Notes: a model not told the origin generated them from the letters alone. Counted from the stretch's first letter, positions 1-12,184 are shown. The stretch: DNA of 64,000 nt from Lunularia cruciata (GCA_948567375.1 OX419760.1:21700001-21764000); one strand, 5' to 3'. Translations and numbers: made by a program.

Positions 1-235
1 AGTTTTACTAGATATGGTGACAAACTTCACTTGGGGATGGAGACAGTTTTAACACTCGGTTGTGGACAAAGATAGATGACTTGTTTCATACATATTACTC
101 GGACCCTTCTAAAAATATGAGGATCCGTCCTGACATTCCTCTACCAGCACAAAAGCAATAAAAGTGCTGCAAAAGGTGATGGACTGAATTAATAATGTTG
201 GCGTCTTCAAAACGAAGATAGGAAACCGAAGTTGA

Positions 236-650
236 GAAGTTGATGATTCCTTGCCACAAGTTGCAGAAATGTGTTGGACTGAACCAGGCAGCATATCCAT
301 CAACTCCCTCAAGTCCGTGAGAGAAGGAGAGAAGTTTGGAGCAGAGGATTTACTGTCGGACAAAATGGAAATTGATGGTTTGGTAGAAGAGCTCCACGAC
401 TTTGAGTTAAATCTGCTTCATTCGACGCCCAAGGTTGTGATCGAGGACGTTGACAATCTCGACAGAGCATTTTTACAACTCAACGCATCAGAAGATACAG
501 AATATGAACACATGTGCGTCAAAAACAACGCATCTGCTTCTTATAGTGGTACACAGTTTGACAAGATCTCATGTAATGTCATGAAGCAAGCTGTGGTGAA
601 TCTTGATGTCCAACATCATTCGGCTTCTCTTGACTTCAAAAACCACGAGC
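236..650 (+). CDS. Coding block 1 of an unrecognised multi-exon gene
   Basis: This frame is open from a TGA just before 236 to a TAA at about 655, and its codons look coding: acidic, no low-complexity runs, a TPKVVIEDVDNLD stretch. A possible splice donor (GAGCG|GTAATC) lies at the end, overlapping the terminal stop. No convincing start codon is visible; an ATG lies at about 278 and an upstream exon may be missing. The TPK...ELD-like stretch loosely recalls the N-terminus of SHOC1/ZIP2-type meiotic proteins, but that is an untested resemblance and no function is assigned. It is grouped with the blocks further right because all lie on the same strand, end at plausible splice signals, and precede the convergent transporter gene. 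Confidence 0.4.
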
Positions 651-655
651 GGTAA

Positions 656-1259
656 TCATTACGCGTTATCTATTGGCCCCTCCGGATGTTAAGCTTACTA
701 GTTTAGATTCAGTGCCAAATGCTAAAACCACGTTTTCGGTTTGAGACTTGGATAATCTTTGCTAGCGAAAGATGTTCATTGCGGTCGTCTTCGTGTGCGT
801 AAGCTCATAAGTGAAACCTAACAGGCATTTGTCAACATGAATATAATTTGATGTCTTAAACTTAAAACAAACGGTTTCTACTTCACTCAATCACTATCGG
901 TAGGCGTGTAATGAGTGTAATTGCCATGGTACCTCCAATCTGAGAGAGGTTGATGCGTTATCATGCAGGTCAGATGAGCATTTGAAGCTTGATCTAAGTT
1001 GTTTCAAATTCGAATCCAAGGAAGGTGCGTCATCCCTGCGAGCGGCCCTCTACAAGTTATTAAAGTTTGCAAGTAGATGAATTTGAGAGGCTCCCACATT
1101 TCAGTTCAACACATATCGGCAGTTGTTTATTTCAAGTATATCAGTTCGATGAGAATATGCAACAGATATGTTGTCCCAAAGTAGAGTTTGTTACTTTACT
1201 ACGCCTCTACCTTGCCCCCGATACTGCCGTTGATCTTTCAAGCGAAACATTAACCTTAA
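656..1259 (+). other. Putative intron or spacer; includes a weak coding block
   Basis: Stops occur in all frames through most of this stretch. A short open block begins at about 1067 and continues past 1259 to a TGA at 1276. It has mixed composition and could be a small exon, with a possible donor GTATGA at 1271. Nothing else recognisable is seen. Confidence 0.3.
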
Positions 1260-2989
1260 CCGTGTCTCCCGTATGACGAGGTAATAGAAGGTAGCTCTAA
1301 GACAACGCAGAAGAATCAGAAGATCGAAGAGAGAGCCGATAATCCAGAGTTTTCTAAAAAACTTTCCAACACAGGGAAGGAGAGATGCGCTTCCTACTTC
1401 GAGGATCTAATCACTACTGATTGCTCGACTCTGGAGAAAAGACTCGAGGAGGAGAGAATATGGTCTGACAATCATCAAGAAAGAGCGCATGAACAAGAGT
1501 TGTCACCTATCGAGAAAGTTCCGCAGAAACGATGCCATTTGAGTTCTAGCGACACTAAGGTACACCACAGAGAATCTTCTCTCGAAAATTTAGGGACTAA
1601 TTCTGTTGATCTCGTACGTCATCAAATGAAATCTGAAAGGACAGAACCCCGGAAAATACGTAATTTTCACCAACAGCAGTTAGCATCCGGGTGTAATGGG
1701 GTAGCAGAGAAGCCTTGTCATCCCGAATCTTTTGATTTGTTCTCAGACTCAAAAACTCCGAAGTGCGCTGTCCTATGTGCTTTTCCACAAGAATCCCTCA
1801 GTTCAAACAGAGACGAAGGAGCTGAAAGAAGTATTGGCAGACCTGAAAAACACCACCAGGGATCAACCCGGAAGACCTCCGGACTCGGCGAGCTAAGAAA
1901 GGAAGGGCAAAACACTCCTCAGAAAAAGACTACGTCACGGGGTAAAGCGTTCTCCCTAAAATCTCCAAATAACAGCAACGGGAAAAATGTTGTGTGTCAC
2001 AGCCAACTCCAGCAATCTGGAAGCTCAAATGCCGGACAGCGCAGTGAAGAATGCTTGGGGCAATCTGAACAGGGTCATCAGGCACCACCTGGGTGTTTCC
2101 AGAGTAAGAGTCTGGAAAAGCGCAAGAGTTTTCCAAAAGTCTCAATCACCAAGGGTAAGAGCACTGCCCACTTTAAAGAACAACAAAGGCTGCACAGTCC
2201 AAGCTTCTCGAAAGGTAGTGAGGAGAATACTGAAGTGCTAAATCAGTTTCCACAAAGAGAGAACTCGAAATCTTTGACTTCCAGTAAGCAGGAGGAGGAA
2301 TATCAAACTTCCACCCACAGCAAGGAGAGATTGCACAGTCAAGGATCATCCCAAGCAAATTTGGACGTCATGACTGAGGTGGAAGTTGCATATTTCACCA
2401 AAGAGCTAGAAAGTGACAAATCAAAGCCAAGAGGACATGGAGTTGATGATAGTATTTCTGAATATCACGATCAGGTATCAGCTGGATGTAGCCAACAGAA
2501 CGAGAAAGTAGACGACCAAGATTCCATAAAAAGTGTGGCTCGACAACTTGCCCGCGATCGAGTAAAGGGCGAGTACCGAGGGCTTTTGCTAGACCATAAA
2601 GATGGCCAACATACTGCAAGCTTCAACCACGAGCAGGAACTTGTTAAGTCAGGTAATCGGGTTAAAAGCGACGAGAAAATTGCAGAGTCTAACGACTGTG
2701 ATCAAGGAGCTTCAACCAGTTTCTCACGAAAATCAGGGCATATATCTTGCACTTTTGTGACTGTTGTCAAAGTCAATGATGATCATGAAAGCTGCTCTAA
2801 GGAAGCGCACAAGTCGACAATCTGTGCGACAAAAAGTGCAGAGCTGCAAAATCAGACTGGAGATCATAGCAGTTACCGAGAAGTGTCACTGGCTGAAAAT
2901 GCCTATCATTTAGACTGCAGCCGAGATGGCGGGGACAATACCATGTCGACTCCAGAAATGTTAGGTGCGAACCACACCAACTACAAACA
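1260..2989 (+). CDS. Large central exon of the unrecognised gene
   Basis: The frame is open for about 577 codons, from just after a TAA at 1257 to a TAA at 2993. That terminal TAA sits inside a strong splice donor, AAACA|GTAAGT, at 2990, so the exon probably ends at 2989 and the stop is intronic. The product is hydrophilic and rich in Ser, Lys, Glu, Gln and His, with many KS/SS/EE pairs and no membrane segment or recognisable catalytic motif. It looks like an intrinsically disordered region of a large nuclear-type protein. A track start at 1500 is only a TTG; the frame is open well upstream, so initiation there is unlikely. The family is not recognised. Confidence 0.55.
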
Positions 2990-3971
2990 GTAAGTCTCGA
3001 TAACTTCAACTTGAATAAGCAATTAGTACTTTTGCATTTGGTCGAGTAATCTCAATCATTCAAAAGAAGCACAAAAGACTTCCTGTACGCAGACCAGGAA
3101 CAATAACTGGTATATGGTATACTGTGGGATATCGCATAACAAACTTGAATGAACTCTCTGACGAATTATAGTTTCTGAGTTTCCTGATAAAGTATAGATT
3201 GGGCCTCTGAATTATAGTAATTTGTCCTATTTCGCCCCCTCGTATAGTGTCTGACTGTCTTGTGCACACCCGTTGGAAGTATGAAACATTTTGGTATAGA
3301 TTATCAAAATAGAAAATATTTTGTAAATCTTAACGGGTACGTGGGAAGGAGGTTTCCTAATGTATTTGGGATTTTCGTTCCAGACACATTTTAGTTTTTC
3401 AAATGAGAAAACGTCAGCCGAAATTCTAAATGGAAGTTCGAAAAATGATGACCGCACCACGAAATTTTAGTATGAAATGCACTGCATGGTAACATCAGGA
3501 ATTTCAGTGAAAAATCGACCGAATGGGAAGCCACTCTTTATTCTCAAAGTTCACTACCTCTTAAGTGAACCCCGTTAGGTCTCGACCTTAATAAAACATT
3601 TGAAATAAAACATCAGTGCTGTGCTGCTCTTCTCTATGCCATATATATCTGCTCTGTTACTGGACGCTAAAATGTTTCTTTAAAGACGGGGCCTCTCCCT
3701 CTTACTGACTGCACAATCCTGACTCAAAGATATGCGATCAGCTGTCACTGACTTAATCTCACTGACTCTGTGCATGATAGAGATGAAGACGGGAAAGAAG
3801 CTAGCAACAGTCAGGACATGACAAGTAAGCTGCTCCAGTGAAGTAGTGTTTTCTGTTGAAATGATCTCTCAGCCACAGTTTATTTTGGTGCTGGTTCTGA
3901 AGTGCTGGTTGGCTCGAAACTTCTCGGGCGAAATTTCTGTTGAGATATCCACAGATATAATATTTACATAA
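2990..3971 (+). other. Intron-like noncoding stretch
   Basis: It begins with the GTAAGT donor at 2990. Composition falls to AT-rich with stops in all frames. Short purine-rich islands near 3780-3830 could hide a small exon, but I cannot define its borders. Confidence 0.35.
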
Positions 3972-4376
3972 ATGTACCGGTGGAGTACCTACCCTGGTAA
4001 TGATTTGGTCCTCAAGTATTTGACTCAGATTTCTCAGCTAAATTACCTGAACACGAAACTATTAGATGATGCAAACCTCAAGGATGATCCATGGAAGGAG
4101 CGAGAAATTCTGAATGTGTTTTAACTAGGCTTGTACCGCTTCACTCCCAACAAATTTAATCTGCTGCGAACTCGGACCTCAATAGAGAGGATGGCCAGAA
4201 CCCGAGGCGGACGATCAGATCATTACATTATATCCACTCCCAGTTATGAGCTACTAAAAGGGGAATATATGCACTTGCTGAACATGTGTAAGTGGTGGCT
4301 TTGGTCAGCTCATTTTAGGTTCTGCAATGGTAAGGAGCAACGAATTATCCTGAACATTCTCTGCTTCATGAGTGGG
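3972..4376 (+). CDS. Coding block with one in-frame TAA
   Basis: An ATG at 3972 opens a 50-codon frame ending in TAA at 4122-4124. The same frame then continues open to 4376. Both halves look coding, with ordinary amphipathic composition and motifs such as DDPWKEREIL before the stop and TPSYELLKGEYMHLL after it. The two halves may be separate exons flanking a very short unread boundary, or this may be one exon with a nonsense mutation, which would make the gene a pseudogene. No domain is recognised. Confidence 0.35.
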
Positions 4377-4711
4377 TAAATGAAAGTATTGCAGTTGATG
4401 TCGTGACCGATAAGCAATTAGACATTAAGCGTGAACATTTGACATTGAGCATCTTGCGAGGATCTTACTCAGCTCATTCAGGACCAAGCAACCTCACTGA
4501 TCATCACAGCAGCCTGGAAGCTGAGCACATTATGCTACACACAGGAGTTGTGGACATAAGGGCCTTCCTACATCCTGCCAGTATCACTTATATTCCCTTG
4601 TACCAATTGTGAAGCTGCCACTAGTACCTTTGATTCTCCAATGGAAGTTCATAGTTGATAGTTACTGTTAGTCAATGAACACACTGATTATGATTGTTGG
4701 GTGTGTGGCAG

Positions 4712-5134
4712 GTGGCAAAGTGCTCCGGATTTCTCGAGCATCACAAGATAAGACAATCCCCCCTACATTGAGTCTACAAGGGCAGCTTTCAGAAAAACAA
4801 CATGTCAAATCCTCATTGTGCACTTCTGGAGACAGACCCTTTGAACTATTCCCCAGTTCCCAACAGAGCAAATGTAGTGAATATATTTTAAAGACAGAAA
4901 GAGCAGGCATCCCTGAAACGTTGGACAGAGAGGAAGAGAAATGCTCGGATGTTATTACGAGTCCCATTAAAATCTATCCTAACCGTCCCATCTGCGAAGG
5001 CCCAATGCAACCTACACTGTCAAAAAGGACTAAGGATATACGAAGGGGTCCAATGCAACGCAGTGATACTTCCAACGGCCCGAATAGCTCGAATATACTT
5101 TTGTCCGTGCACGCATCCTCGAAAAGTATGCAAG
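4712..5134 (+). CDS. Candidate exon of the unrecognised gene
   Basis: A good acceptor (GTGTGTGGCAG|G) precedes 4712 and a donor (CAAG|GTATTG) follows 5134. The frame between them is open for about 141 codons, giving a polar Ser/Lys/Glu-rich product similar in character to the large exon at 1260-2989. No catalytic motif or membrane segment is seen. The splice sites were chosen by eye. Confidence 0.45.
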
Positions 5135-5507
5135 GTATTGTACTAATAACTAGAAGTGCTAATAGCAAGAAAGAAAAATTCTTGCACATGACACGCTATG
5201 GTGTGTCATAGATCATATGCTCACGATATGGGGGTATTGCTTTTGCATTAAATCTATTGCTTTCTGTTGAAGTAGAAGGAGCTCTGTGGTTAAATTCGCA
5301 CAACAGTACTTGCATTTGGAAAAGTGGATCAAGGTGCCCTGGGGACAAGGTGCGGGTAGTTGACAACATTCCTTATTCTGTATTCACCAGGAAGGCTGAA
5401 AGATAATAGTTTCAATGGTTGTGCCACTGTCCGTGAGCATATAATACAGGAATGTTTTATCTTACTTAGCTGACTTCCAAAAGCTCATTTGGTCTGTCTG
5501 TGATCAG

Positions 5508-5758
5508 GTCGGGAGAACCTGGATACTAAACAACTTGAAACTCAAATAAAGACCCAAGAAGTTCTCCATATTCCAAAATATGGATGTCCGAAAACAATAA
5601 CGACAGCAGCAAATAGTGCAGAAAAAACCAGAGAAGCACAGTACGTTAACATGCTAGAAAGCTTTGTTGTGCAGTTGAAGTTCGAGAACATAATTCTTCA
5701 GGACACTCTAAAGGAACACACACTAGTCTGTGAGGATCACAGATGCAAGAAAAAATTT
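5508..5758 (+). CDS. Candidate 3' exon, coiled-coil-like
   Basis: An acceptor-like TGATCAG|G precedes 5508. One frame then reads open for about 83 codons to a TGA near 5758. The product is rich in Glu, Lys, Leu and Gln with heptad-like spacing (LETQIKTQEVL; LESFVVQLKFENIILQDTL), suggesting a short coiled coil. A GTACGT at about 5641 is an alternative donor within it. This is the last block assignable to the + strand gene. The convergent transporter gene ends at 6630. Confidence 0.4.
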
Positions 5759-6629
5759 TGAATATCACAGTTCGTGAGGTTTTCCCAACGAATGTCCCAA
5801 CATAACAAGACTTCTCTTCAGCAACCCCAATGAAGACTAATAGTTTAAGCATTCCTTATTTGTTGTAGTCCGAGAGAGCGGAAATCTAGAGGCAAGATGA
5901 ACTTGAATTCCAGAATTGTCACCAGGGGCTAGAGCTGAGATGGGTTCAATAAACGAGACATTGAGTACATAACACATTTGAAGGATCATGGAATCGTCGG
6001 TCTTGTTGCCACGAGGTCCAGGTACTTGAATACATAGATCTAATTTCCTGGTAGATTGGACTCAAAACGAAATTTTCCCCTCCAGATCTCTGCGCTGGAA
6101 GTTCATGCACATACAGAATCATTCAGCACTTAGTAAAAGTGCACAAGCTTACTAAGCAGGTATTTCAATTCTCATTTTTAACAATCTGGCATGCACCCGG
6201 ACCCAGATTTTTGTACCTGTTGGGCACTAACGTCCATCTACAAGATGTCACATTTGCATCCCTTGAGATATACATGGGGTGTAGATAAGCTATAAAGTAT
6301 CAACTTCTACCCGTCCACTGCTGAACCTTCCTGCGAGGAGAGGATTGCTTTTACTACTGAAGGCCTACTGAACTTGAATATAGAAGGGTGAGCAGGCAAA
6401 CCTTCTTGCATCTGCAACTCTCGTCTGAGGCTGACCCTAACCTCCTGTCCAAATTTCCTCACAAGTTTCGGCTGTCCATAGATTGTACTCATACTTCCGC
6501 ATTCCTCTAAGCAGGTCAAAGGATGTACAGTATATCACCAGCATCTATTCTGTACTTACACATTAGAGAAGCCAATTGAGTTTGGCGGCCCCAACGTTGA
6601 GACTGATGATAACCAGCACGAGAGGTCAA
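5759..6629. other. Intergenic region between convergent genes
   Basis: This should hold the 3' end of the + gene and the 3' UTR of the - strand transporter. No coding frame that I can support is seen. Small open frames here have no coding character. Confidence 0.5.
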
Positions 6630-8108
6630 TCATCGTTCGGAATGGAGTGAAGCTGTAGGTTTGCCATTCTCTAAGGATGAAATTGATTCTTCACTGTGTG
6701 GTACCTCTTCTGCAAGCAAAGAACCAGAGTACCAGAATGCCGCAGCAAGGAAGAGCACGCTGGTAAGTATGAGTGTTGTGGTCCGCCAATTCTGAATGTA
6801 ATCTTGAACGGCTCCAACTATTGGAGATGAAGGCACATCCCCAAATATGTGGATGGCAACTGTGCACATTGCCATTGCTATGGGCCGTTGGCTGGGACGT
6901 ACACTATGCAACGTGATGAAGTTCACAGGACCCTGAGTGGCGAAGATGGAGAATTCCCCGAGAGCAAATAGGGGAATGAAGACAAGCAAAGTCTTGCAAG
7001 AAAAGGCGATGAAGCACAATGCCCCGCCCAACAGAGTGACAACTCCAAGAAATTTGAAGGCCGTGGGGATGGTGGAACCAATGTGATCCAAAGCAAATCC
7101 GCCGAACAAAGTCCCGAGGATACCCGAGAAGATAGTTACAGCACCGAAGACTACATCGGCGTTGTTGATGTGGTAAATTGCTGAACCCACCTTGGGACCA
7201 AAATAAGCGTAGGCACCCAGTACGAAGTTGTAACAGATGTAGCCAAGCATATCCACAACGTAAACCTTCTGCTTCAGGAGGTTCTTCAGATCTCCACTGA
7301 TTCCTTTAACTTGTTTCACTATGAATTTCCAGGTCTGCACCGGATGACTAACGCGATAAGATGGTGATGCTTCTTCATCTTCTTCTTCGGTTTTGAGCAA
7401 CGCTGTTGAGTGATCGTCACCATCCTGGAATTTGAGGTGTACCGGGTTGGACAAAAATCCAAAGATTGCGAAGGGAAGCATGAAAAGAGACTCTATGAAA
7501 AAAGCGGCACGCCACCCGAAAGCTCCACCCACAACTCCTCCGTACACATAACCGAGGGCAATTCCCACAGGTATGCACGAGTAAAATAACGACAACCAGG
7601 CAGTTCTCTTATTGGGGGGAGCGTAATCATCGATGAACGGAGCAGCCAGACTGACGAAGGATGCTTCTGCCACACCGACCAGCATCCTGGAGAAAACAAT
7701 CGACCAGAAACCGACCGAGACTCCACAGCCCGCAGTGGCCAGTGTCCATATTGTAAGCCCAACTCCAATCAATCTCATAGGATTAAAGGTCTTCGACAAT
7801 TCAGCAAAAATTGGTGAAGCTATCAACAGACCTACCATGAAAGCTGATGAGAGAACTCCATCTTGAAAATTGGACAGAGAAAAATCCCCTTGGATCCCTC
7901 TCCCTTGGTAGCATCCCTGTTCCTCTGTACACGTAGTATTTCCCAGGGTCCCGTTCACCCCGTTGCTCGCAATAGCTCCCCGATCTAGATAATTAAGCAA
8001 GTTGATCACACAAAGTATAACCAGCATCCGCTCCGGTGTAAACCATGCCGGCTGCACAAACTTTTCCTCCTGCTCGTCTTCCTTCCCATCACTAATCTCG
8101 TGTGCCAT
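6630..8108 (-). CDS. Spinster-like MFS transporter (putative sphingolipid transporter)
   Basis: An intact single-exon frame of 492 codons, ATG at 8108 and TGA at 6630. The product has a charged N-terminal tail (residues 1-25), then about twelve hydrophobic segments typical of the major facilitator superfamily, with a charged central loop at about 230-260 (DGDDHSTALLKTEEEDEE) between the two six-helix halves. The LNYLDRGAIAS start of the first helix is characteristic of the spinster family of plants and animals. Arabidopsis homologues are annotated as probable sphingolipid transporters of similar length. A lumenal NTTC stretch in the first loop is a possible N-glycosylation site. Function is inferred from family only; spinster proteins act on late endosome/lysosome or vacuole-type membranes and, in animals, export sphingosine-1-phosphate or lysophospholipids. 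It is the only clearly intact gene in the window and lies beside the retrotransposon block. Confidence 0.9.
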   Translation of the reverse strand: MAHEISDGKEDEQEEKFVQPAWFTPERMLVILCVINLLNYLDRGAIASNGVNGTLGNTTCTEEQGCYQGRGIQGDFSLSNFQDGVLSSAFMVGLLIASPIFAELSKTFNPMRLIGVGLTIWTLATAGCGVSVGFWSIVFSRMLVGVAEASFVSLAAPFIDDYAPPNKRTAWLSLFYSCIPVGIALGYVYGGVVGGAFGWRAAFFIESLFMLPFAIFGFLSNPVHLKFQDGDDHSTALLKTEEEDEEASPSYRVSHPVQTWKFIVKQVKGISGDLKNLLKQKVYVVDMLGYICYNFVLGAYAYFGPKVGSAIYHINNADVVFGAVTIFSGILGTLFGGFALDHIGSTIPTAFKFLGVVTLLGGALCFIAFSCKTLLVFIPLFALGEFSIFATQGPVNFITLHSVRPSQRPIAMAMCTVAIHIFGDVPSSPIVGAVQDYIQNWRTTTLILTSVLFLAAAFWYSGSLLAEEVPHSEESISSLENGKPTASLHSER

Positions 8109-8433
8109 ATTTTCTATGCCTCGGCAGCGGCTACGGAGAACACCAATGCAGCTAGCTAGTGAGAATGCCCAAAAGAAGAAGAGGCGGATGAACGCTAAGT
8201 CACATCTGTAGGAAGTGTGTAGTCAAATCAAGAATATCCGATATTCCTGTTCTCATTCCTTTCTTGGTTGTGAATTGCAACGCAAATTGCTCCCAAACGC
8301 AATGTTCCTTTCCAAAGATTACAGACTCCTGTTCAAGCACTTCCCACTTTCACACGAAACCTACAAAGAGTTTAGAACCCACAGGTTACCATTTTCCCAA
8401 TCTGCCTAGTTCTCCATCGTCGTGACAGGAAGG
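8109..8433 (-). promoter_or_regulatory. Probable 5' UTR/promoter region of the transporter gene
   Basis: This is the first 325 bases upstream of the ATG. Inferred from position only: a purine-rich AAGAAGAAG stretch near 8175 would lie in the leader, and no clear TATA box was identified. Confidence 0.3.
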
Positions 8434-8706
8434 TTATCTTGTCCTGTGCATGTTACACTTGGCAACAACATGCATGATAAATGGAATTCTGTAGGTCAGA
8501 CAATTGCTCCTAGCGTTACCAACTGCTCTTACGTCTCCTTCTAGCGGACCTTCACATGTTGAGGTTGTCACGAACACGCTGCTGACAGTTTTGCTGGTTG
8601 AAGACAAGCGCTTTGCGCTTTTCAACAATAGGGGTTCCAACTCCACACTTCCTTCAATAGCAACGCTACCAAAGTGAATACCGTAAGAAGTTTTCGGACA
8701 TCCCAT
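8434..8706 (-). CDS. Doubtful 90-codon ORF upstream of the transporter
   Basis: The frame starts at an ATG and has mixed amino-acid use, and it points the same way as the transporter. It matches no family that I recognise, has no signal peptide or membrane segment, and could be chance or an upstream exon. Confidence 0.15.
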   Translation of the reverse strand: MGCPKTSYGIHFGSVAIEGSVELEPLLLKSAKRLSSTSKTVSSVFVTTSTCEGPLEGDVRAVGNARSNCLTYRIPFIMHVVAKCNMHRTR

Positions 8707-9041
8707 AAAATTGTTACGAGCATTCTATTAGAGTTTGCGAAGGAAAATGAATACTGCACTTGGGGAATTTATGAAAATTTTAAGATCTTTCCTAAAATTC
8801 TAAGTAAGGTTTTGGATAGTTAGACTTAGCCCATGTTGGTAATTTGGTGTATGAGGATATAAATCTTCATATGGAATTATGCTTGATAATTATAATTGAA
8901 GTTTAAGTTCAATATTTAATACTATGTGTAAGGTTAAGTTATAAGTTTAGTAATTTTAATTAAGTTTCAGGGGAAGAATTGGGTGATCAGTTGGTTGACA
9001 ATTATGCTTAGCGAAGAAGTGATCAAATTATTTCCATTAAC
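8707..9041. other. AT-rich stretch, nothing seen
   Basis: Composition drops sharply to AT-rich at about 8710, marking the edge between the genic end and the repeat-rich remainder. No coding or repeat structure is recognised. Confidence 0.4.
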
Positions 9042-9655
9042 ATGAGTTTTCAAATATCGTCGTTACAGTATACTCCGTTGTATTTCATGTGCTTCTATTT
9101 TTACTGCTCCTTATTATATATCTATTACCCTTTCATGCTCATGTTGCTATTCCAAAATAGGTTTAGAAGTAAAAGTAGGTTTAAAGATATGTTGCGAAGT
9201 GCAGTAAAGCAAAGAGGAGCGAAGAGGAAGAAGGATCAAGATCATTTCGAATGATATCATATTATCAATCTCAAATTTTAAATTACTTGGAAGACCTTGA
9301 TAATTTTAACCAAATTCATGGGGTTCTTGCAAAAATTATTAAAAAATAAAATGGTTTTCCAATACATGATAACATATTTGGTGAGGTTAGGAACAAGTTT
9401 CTAAAGAGAACGGGGGAAATTTTTCAATCGAAATCTGCTCATTATGTGACTTTTGACAAAATAACTAAGGGATGGAGAGATAAATGCATAGGAACAAGAG
9501 TTACTAACAAAGACATTAAACTAGCTAGGGTACAAGACAATAGATGATTAGTTAGATTGCTTGAATACTCACTTTCATCAAATGGATATCTGGTTTGTAC
9601 AATGAACTACTATTGCCTTTCTTGCATTAGTATCTATGAGAATAGATGAAGAGGA
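9042..9655 (+). pseudogene. Decayed coding trace of unknown origin
   Basis: An open frame at 9042-9254 is followed at about 9258 by another frame that runs with only two or three stops to about 9655. The translated text looks coding (LEDLDNFNQIHGVLAKI; FGEVRNKFLKRTGEIF). It is probably a remnant of a transposon protein or a captured exon. The family is not recognised. Confidence 0.3.
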
Positions 9656-11375
9656 AGTATAGATTGCAAGGTCATGTGAAGAAAAGTGCATGAGGTAGGA
9701 TTTGATATAAGAATGAAGAAGATTACAAGGAAAAGCCAATATCAAGAGTAACAAAAGATTTCATCAAGTACTTGATATTGAAGATCTTAATTTAACTATT
9801 AAGAAAAGAGAAAAATATAAAAGTCAAATATCCATATACTTAAAGAGTTTATAGAAGAATTTTAATTTTCTTATTCAAGTCAAAATGGAAATTTTTTGTT
9901 TCTCTTATTCTTACCTGAGTAACTTTAAGTTAAAAAGAAGCATCAAAGTTCTTGGTTGCTTATTTTTAATTTTTTCTCTGTTATATCTTTTTTATTGCCT
10001 TTTTTCTTATACTTCAATTATGTTAAATTATGCAACAACTCTATAGAATCTTAGAGCATTGCAACTTAACTTAAATTGAGCAAAAAAGTTCATGAAACTA
10101 GAAGAATCAAACATGAAGATTAAAGGAGTAGACTTGTTACAAGGGGAGGAAAGAAAAATCACAACATATATAGTTAATGATTATTAAATTTGGAAACTTT
10201 GGAAAGAGTATGAAGGAGATTGAATCAATAATATTAATGATTTCTCAAGAAGGTGAATCAATAAATTATTAAAGACATTCAGCTTGTAGATGCCAAGGTT
10301 TCCCACTTATGATGAGAGTGAGTCAAAAGGTCATCCTAAGTGAAAGACCCAAATTTAAATATACCTCTAAGCTAGTATTTCTCTCGTGCTTAAGATGAAT
10401 CTCTAGTGGTTGTTAGTTAATGCACCATAGACTCAAAGAACATGGACCCAAACTCCATGATACTCCTACAAGGCTAAAAACTCCAAGGCATCTCTAAGAC
10501 TCAAGGCATTGCTCACTAGAACACTAAAATGAAGGAGGGATCATTCCAAATGAAAAGATGATTAGTATCTCATCATCCAGTAGTTATACACTTGTTAAAT
10601 TCTTTTTAAAAAAGCTACTTGTTAGGAGAATGACTAAATTTCCAAAAAGTGTGTGAATATTGATATAAGCAAATGGTCTTATCTTGACCTTGCAATAAAA
10701 ATTTTCACTTGTGCTATCCTTGGAATCTAGAAAAATTCCACTCCAAATGGATTGTAGATCTAAAAGTTCTCAAATATTTTCTCATAGCCAAATATCTATA
10801 AATATGAATGCAACACACTAAAATCAAAATTAGTGGTGTTCACTCTTGAAAGCTCCTCCAAATATTACCACTTCTATCTTACTTTTGTTAATAATGGCTA
10901 ATTTAGGAGCTTGATAGAAATGGTATACTTCAAAATTACTCACCATTTCAAACTAAAAACCCTAGTAAAACATACAAGCACTTGCGGATTTCATATTTAT
11001 ACTTGGACTAAGATCTCCTTTTATCCTTGGAATGAAGGTCACTTCATCTTCTACAATAGAACTTCTTTATCATGGTTGGTCCTATCAAAGTATCTTCCTC
11101 CTATCTCCTTAAGATCATAGGTGTAAGTTTTTAGTACCTTCTTTACTTTGAAAGATCTAAAGTACTTAGACAAAGTCTTTTTTGACACTCTTGAAACAAA
11201 TAGAATCAAGTACCATTACCCAATTATCTTTCTTCAGAACTCCACATAGATCTCTTTTTACTTCCTTTAGGCTTGCTCTACTCAAACCATAACCATTATA
11301 ATTTTCTCTTCCAATTCATTAAGTTAAACTTCTTTGACTTGTTTGCATAGCCTTGTTGTGTCTTTTTCATGTAAA
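9656..11375. other. AT-rich repeat-like stretch without recognisable genes
   Basis: Stops occur in all frames. A 69-codon frame at 10911-11120 has no coding character. This is the left flank of the Copia-1 insertion. Confidence 0.4.
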
Positions 11376-12182
11376 TGATAAGTCTGGAGTCCAATTAATT
11401 CTTGGAATGCTCTATGGGAAAAATTTCCTATGGGAACATTAAAGAGTCAATATATGATAGATCTTCTACAAGAGTGTAGAAGTGTTAGTACATGATAAAT
11501 CTTCAAATTATGGGATTCTATTTACTGGAGTTTATAGAAAGATAATTCACATCAAGCATAATTTCTCTATGCATATAGATGCAAATGAGGAATGCTTTAT
11601 CTTGTTGGCAGCATCTTCTCAAGGGTTTTCTATGTGCACCAAGACCTTGGGAAATAGAGCTCTAGAAAAGAAGTTACAACCACCTAAAGTTAGGACAAAC
11701 GGGTCTTACAAGATTGCATGAGCTACAAGAATGGCTACGGGACCTATGGGATTGGCTCTTGCCGGATACTACTATGGGACTACAAAATTGTGTGATTACA
11801 CAATGGGAATTTACAACATGAATGGATCTCACTTGTGGAACTTCATGAGGTGACGTATATCAATTGGTACCAAATACATACCACACAATTTAAATATAGA
11901 ATCAATTGGTACCACACATTTCAAACATAGATAAGGGATAAAAATAACAATAAATAATAAAGATATATTTTGTAGTGTCAACAGTCAATTGTGACTTTGA
12001 TAATTCTTGAGAGAATGAAATCTTATATAGTTGTAGAAGTAAGTAAATATTGGACAAACCGCATAAAATTGTGTAATTTCTATACATAATTTCTTGACTA
12101 GATTGATGAATAAATTTTGCCCCATAAAATAGTCAAATTTTCATTCCTTGATTCTCTCAATCCAATGCTATTTCTCCTAACA
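11376..12182 (+). repeat. 5' LTR of Copia-1
   Basis: It starts TGATAAG and ends CTAACA, immediately followed by a tRNA-Met-type primer-binding site. It aligns by eye along its length with the 3' LTR (shared GGAGTCCAATTAATT near the start and CAATCYAGTGCTATTTCTC-like text near the end). Confidence 0.85.
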
Positions 12183-12184
12183 AG

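Noticed and set aside
4668-4967. 99-codon - strand open frame
   Set aside because: Antisense to the candidate exon at 4712-5134; no coding character of its own.
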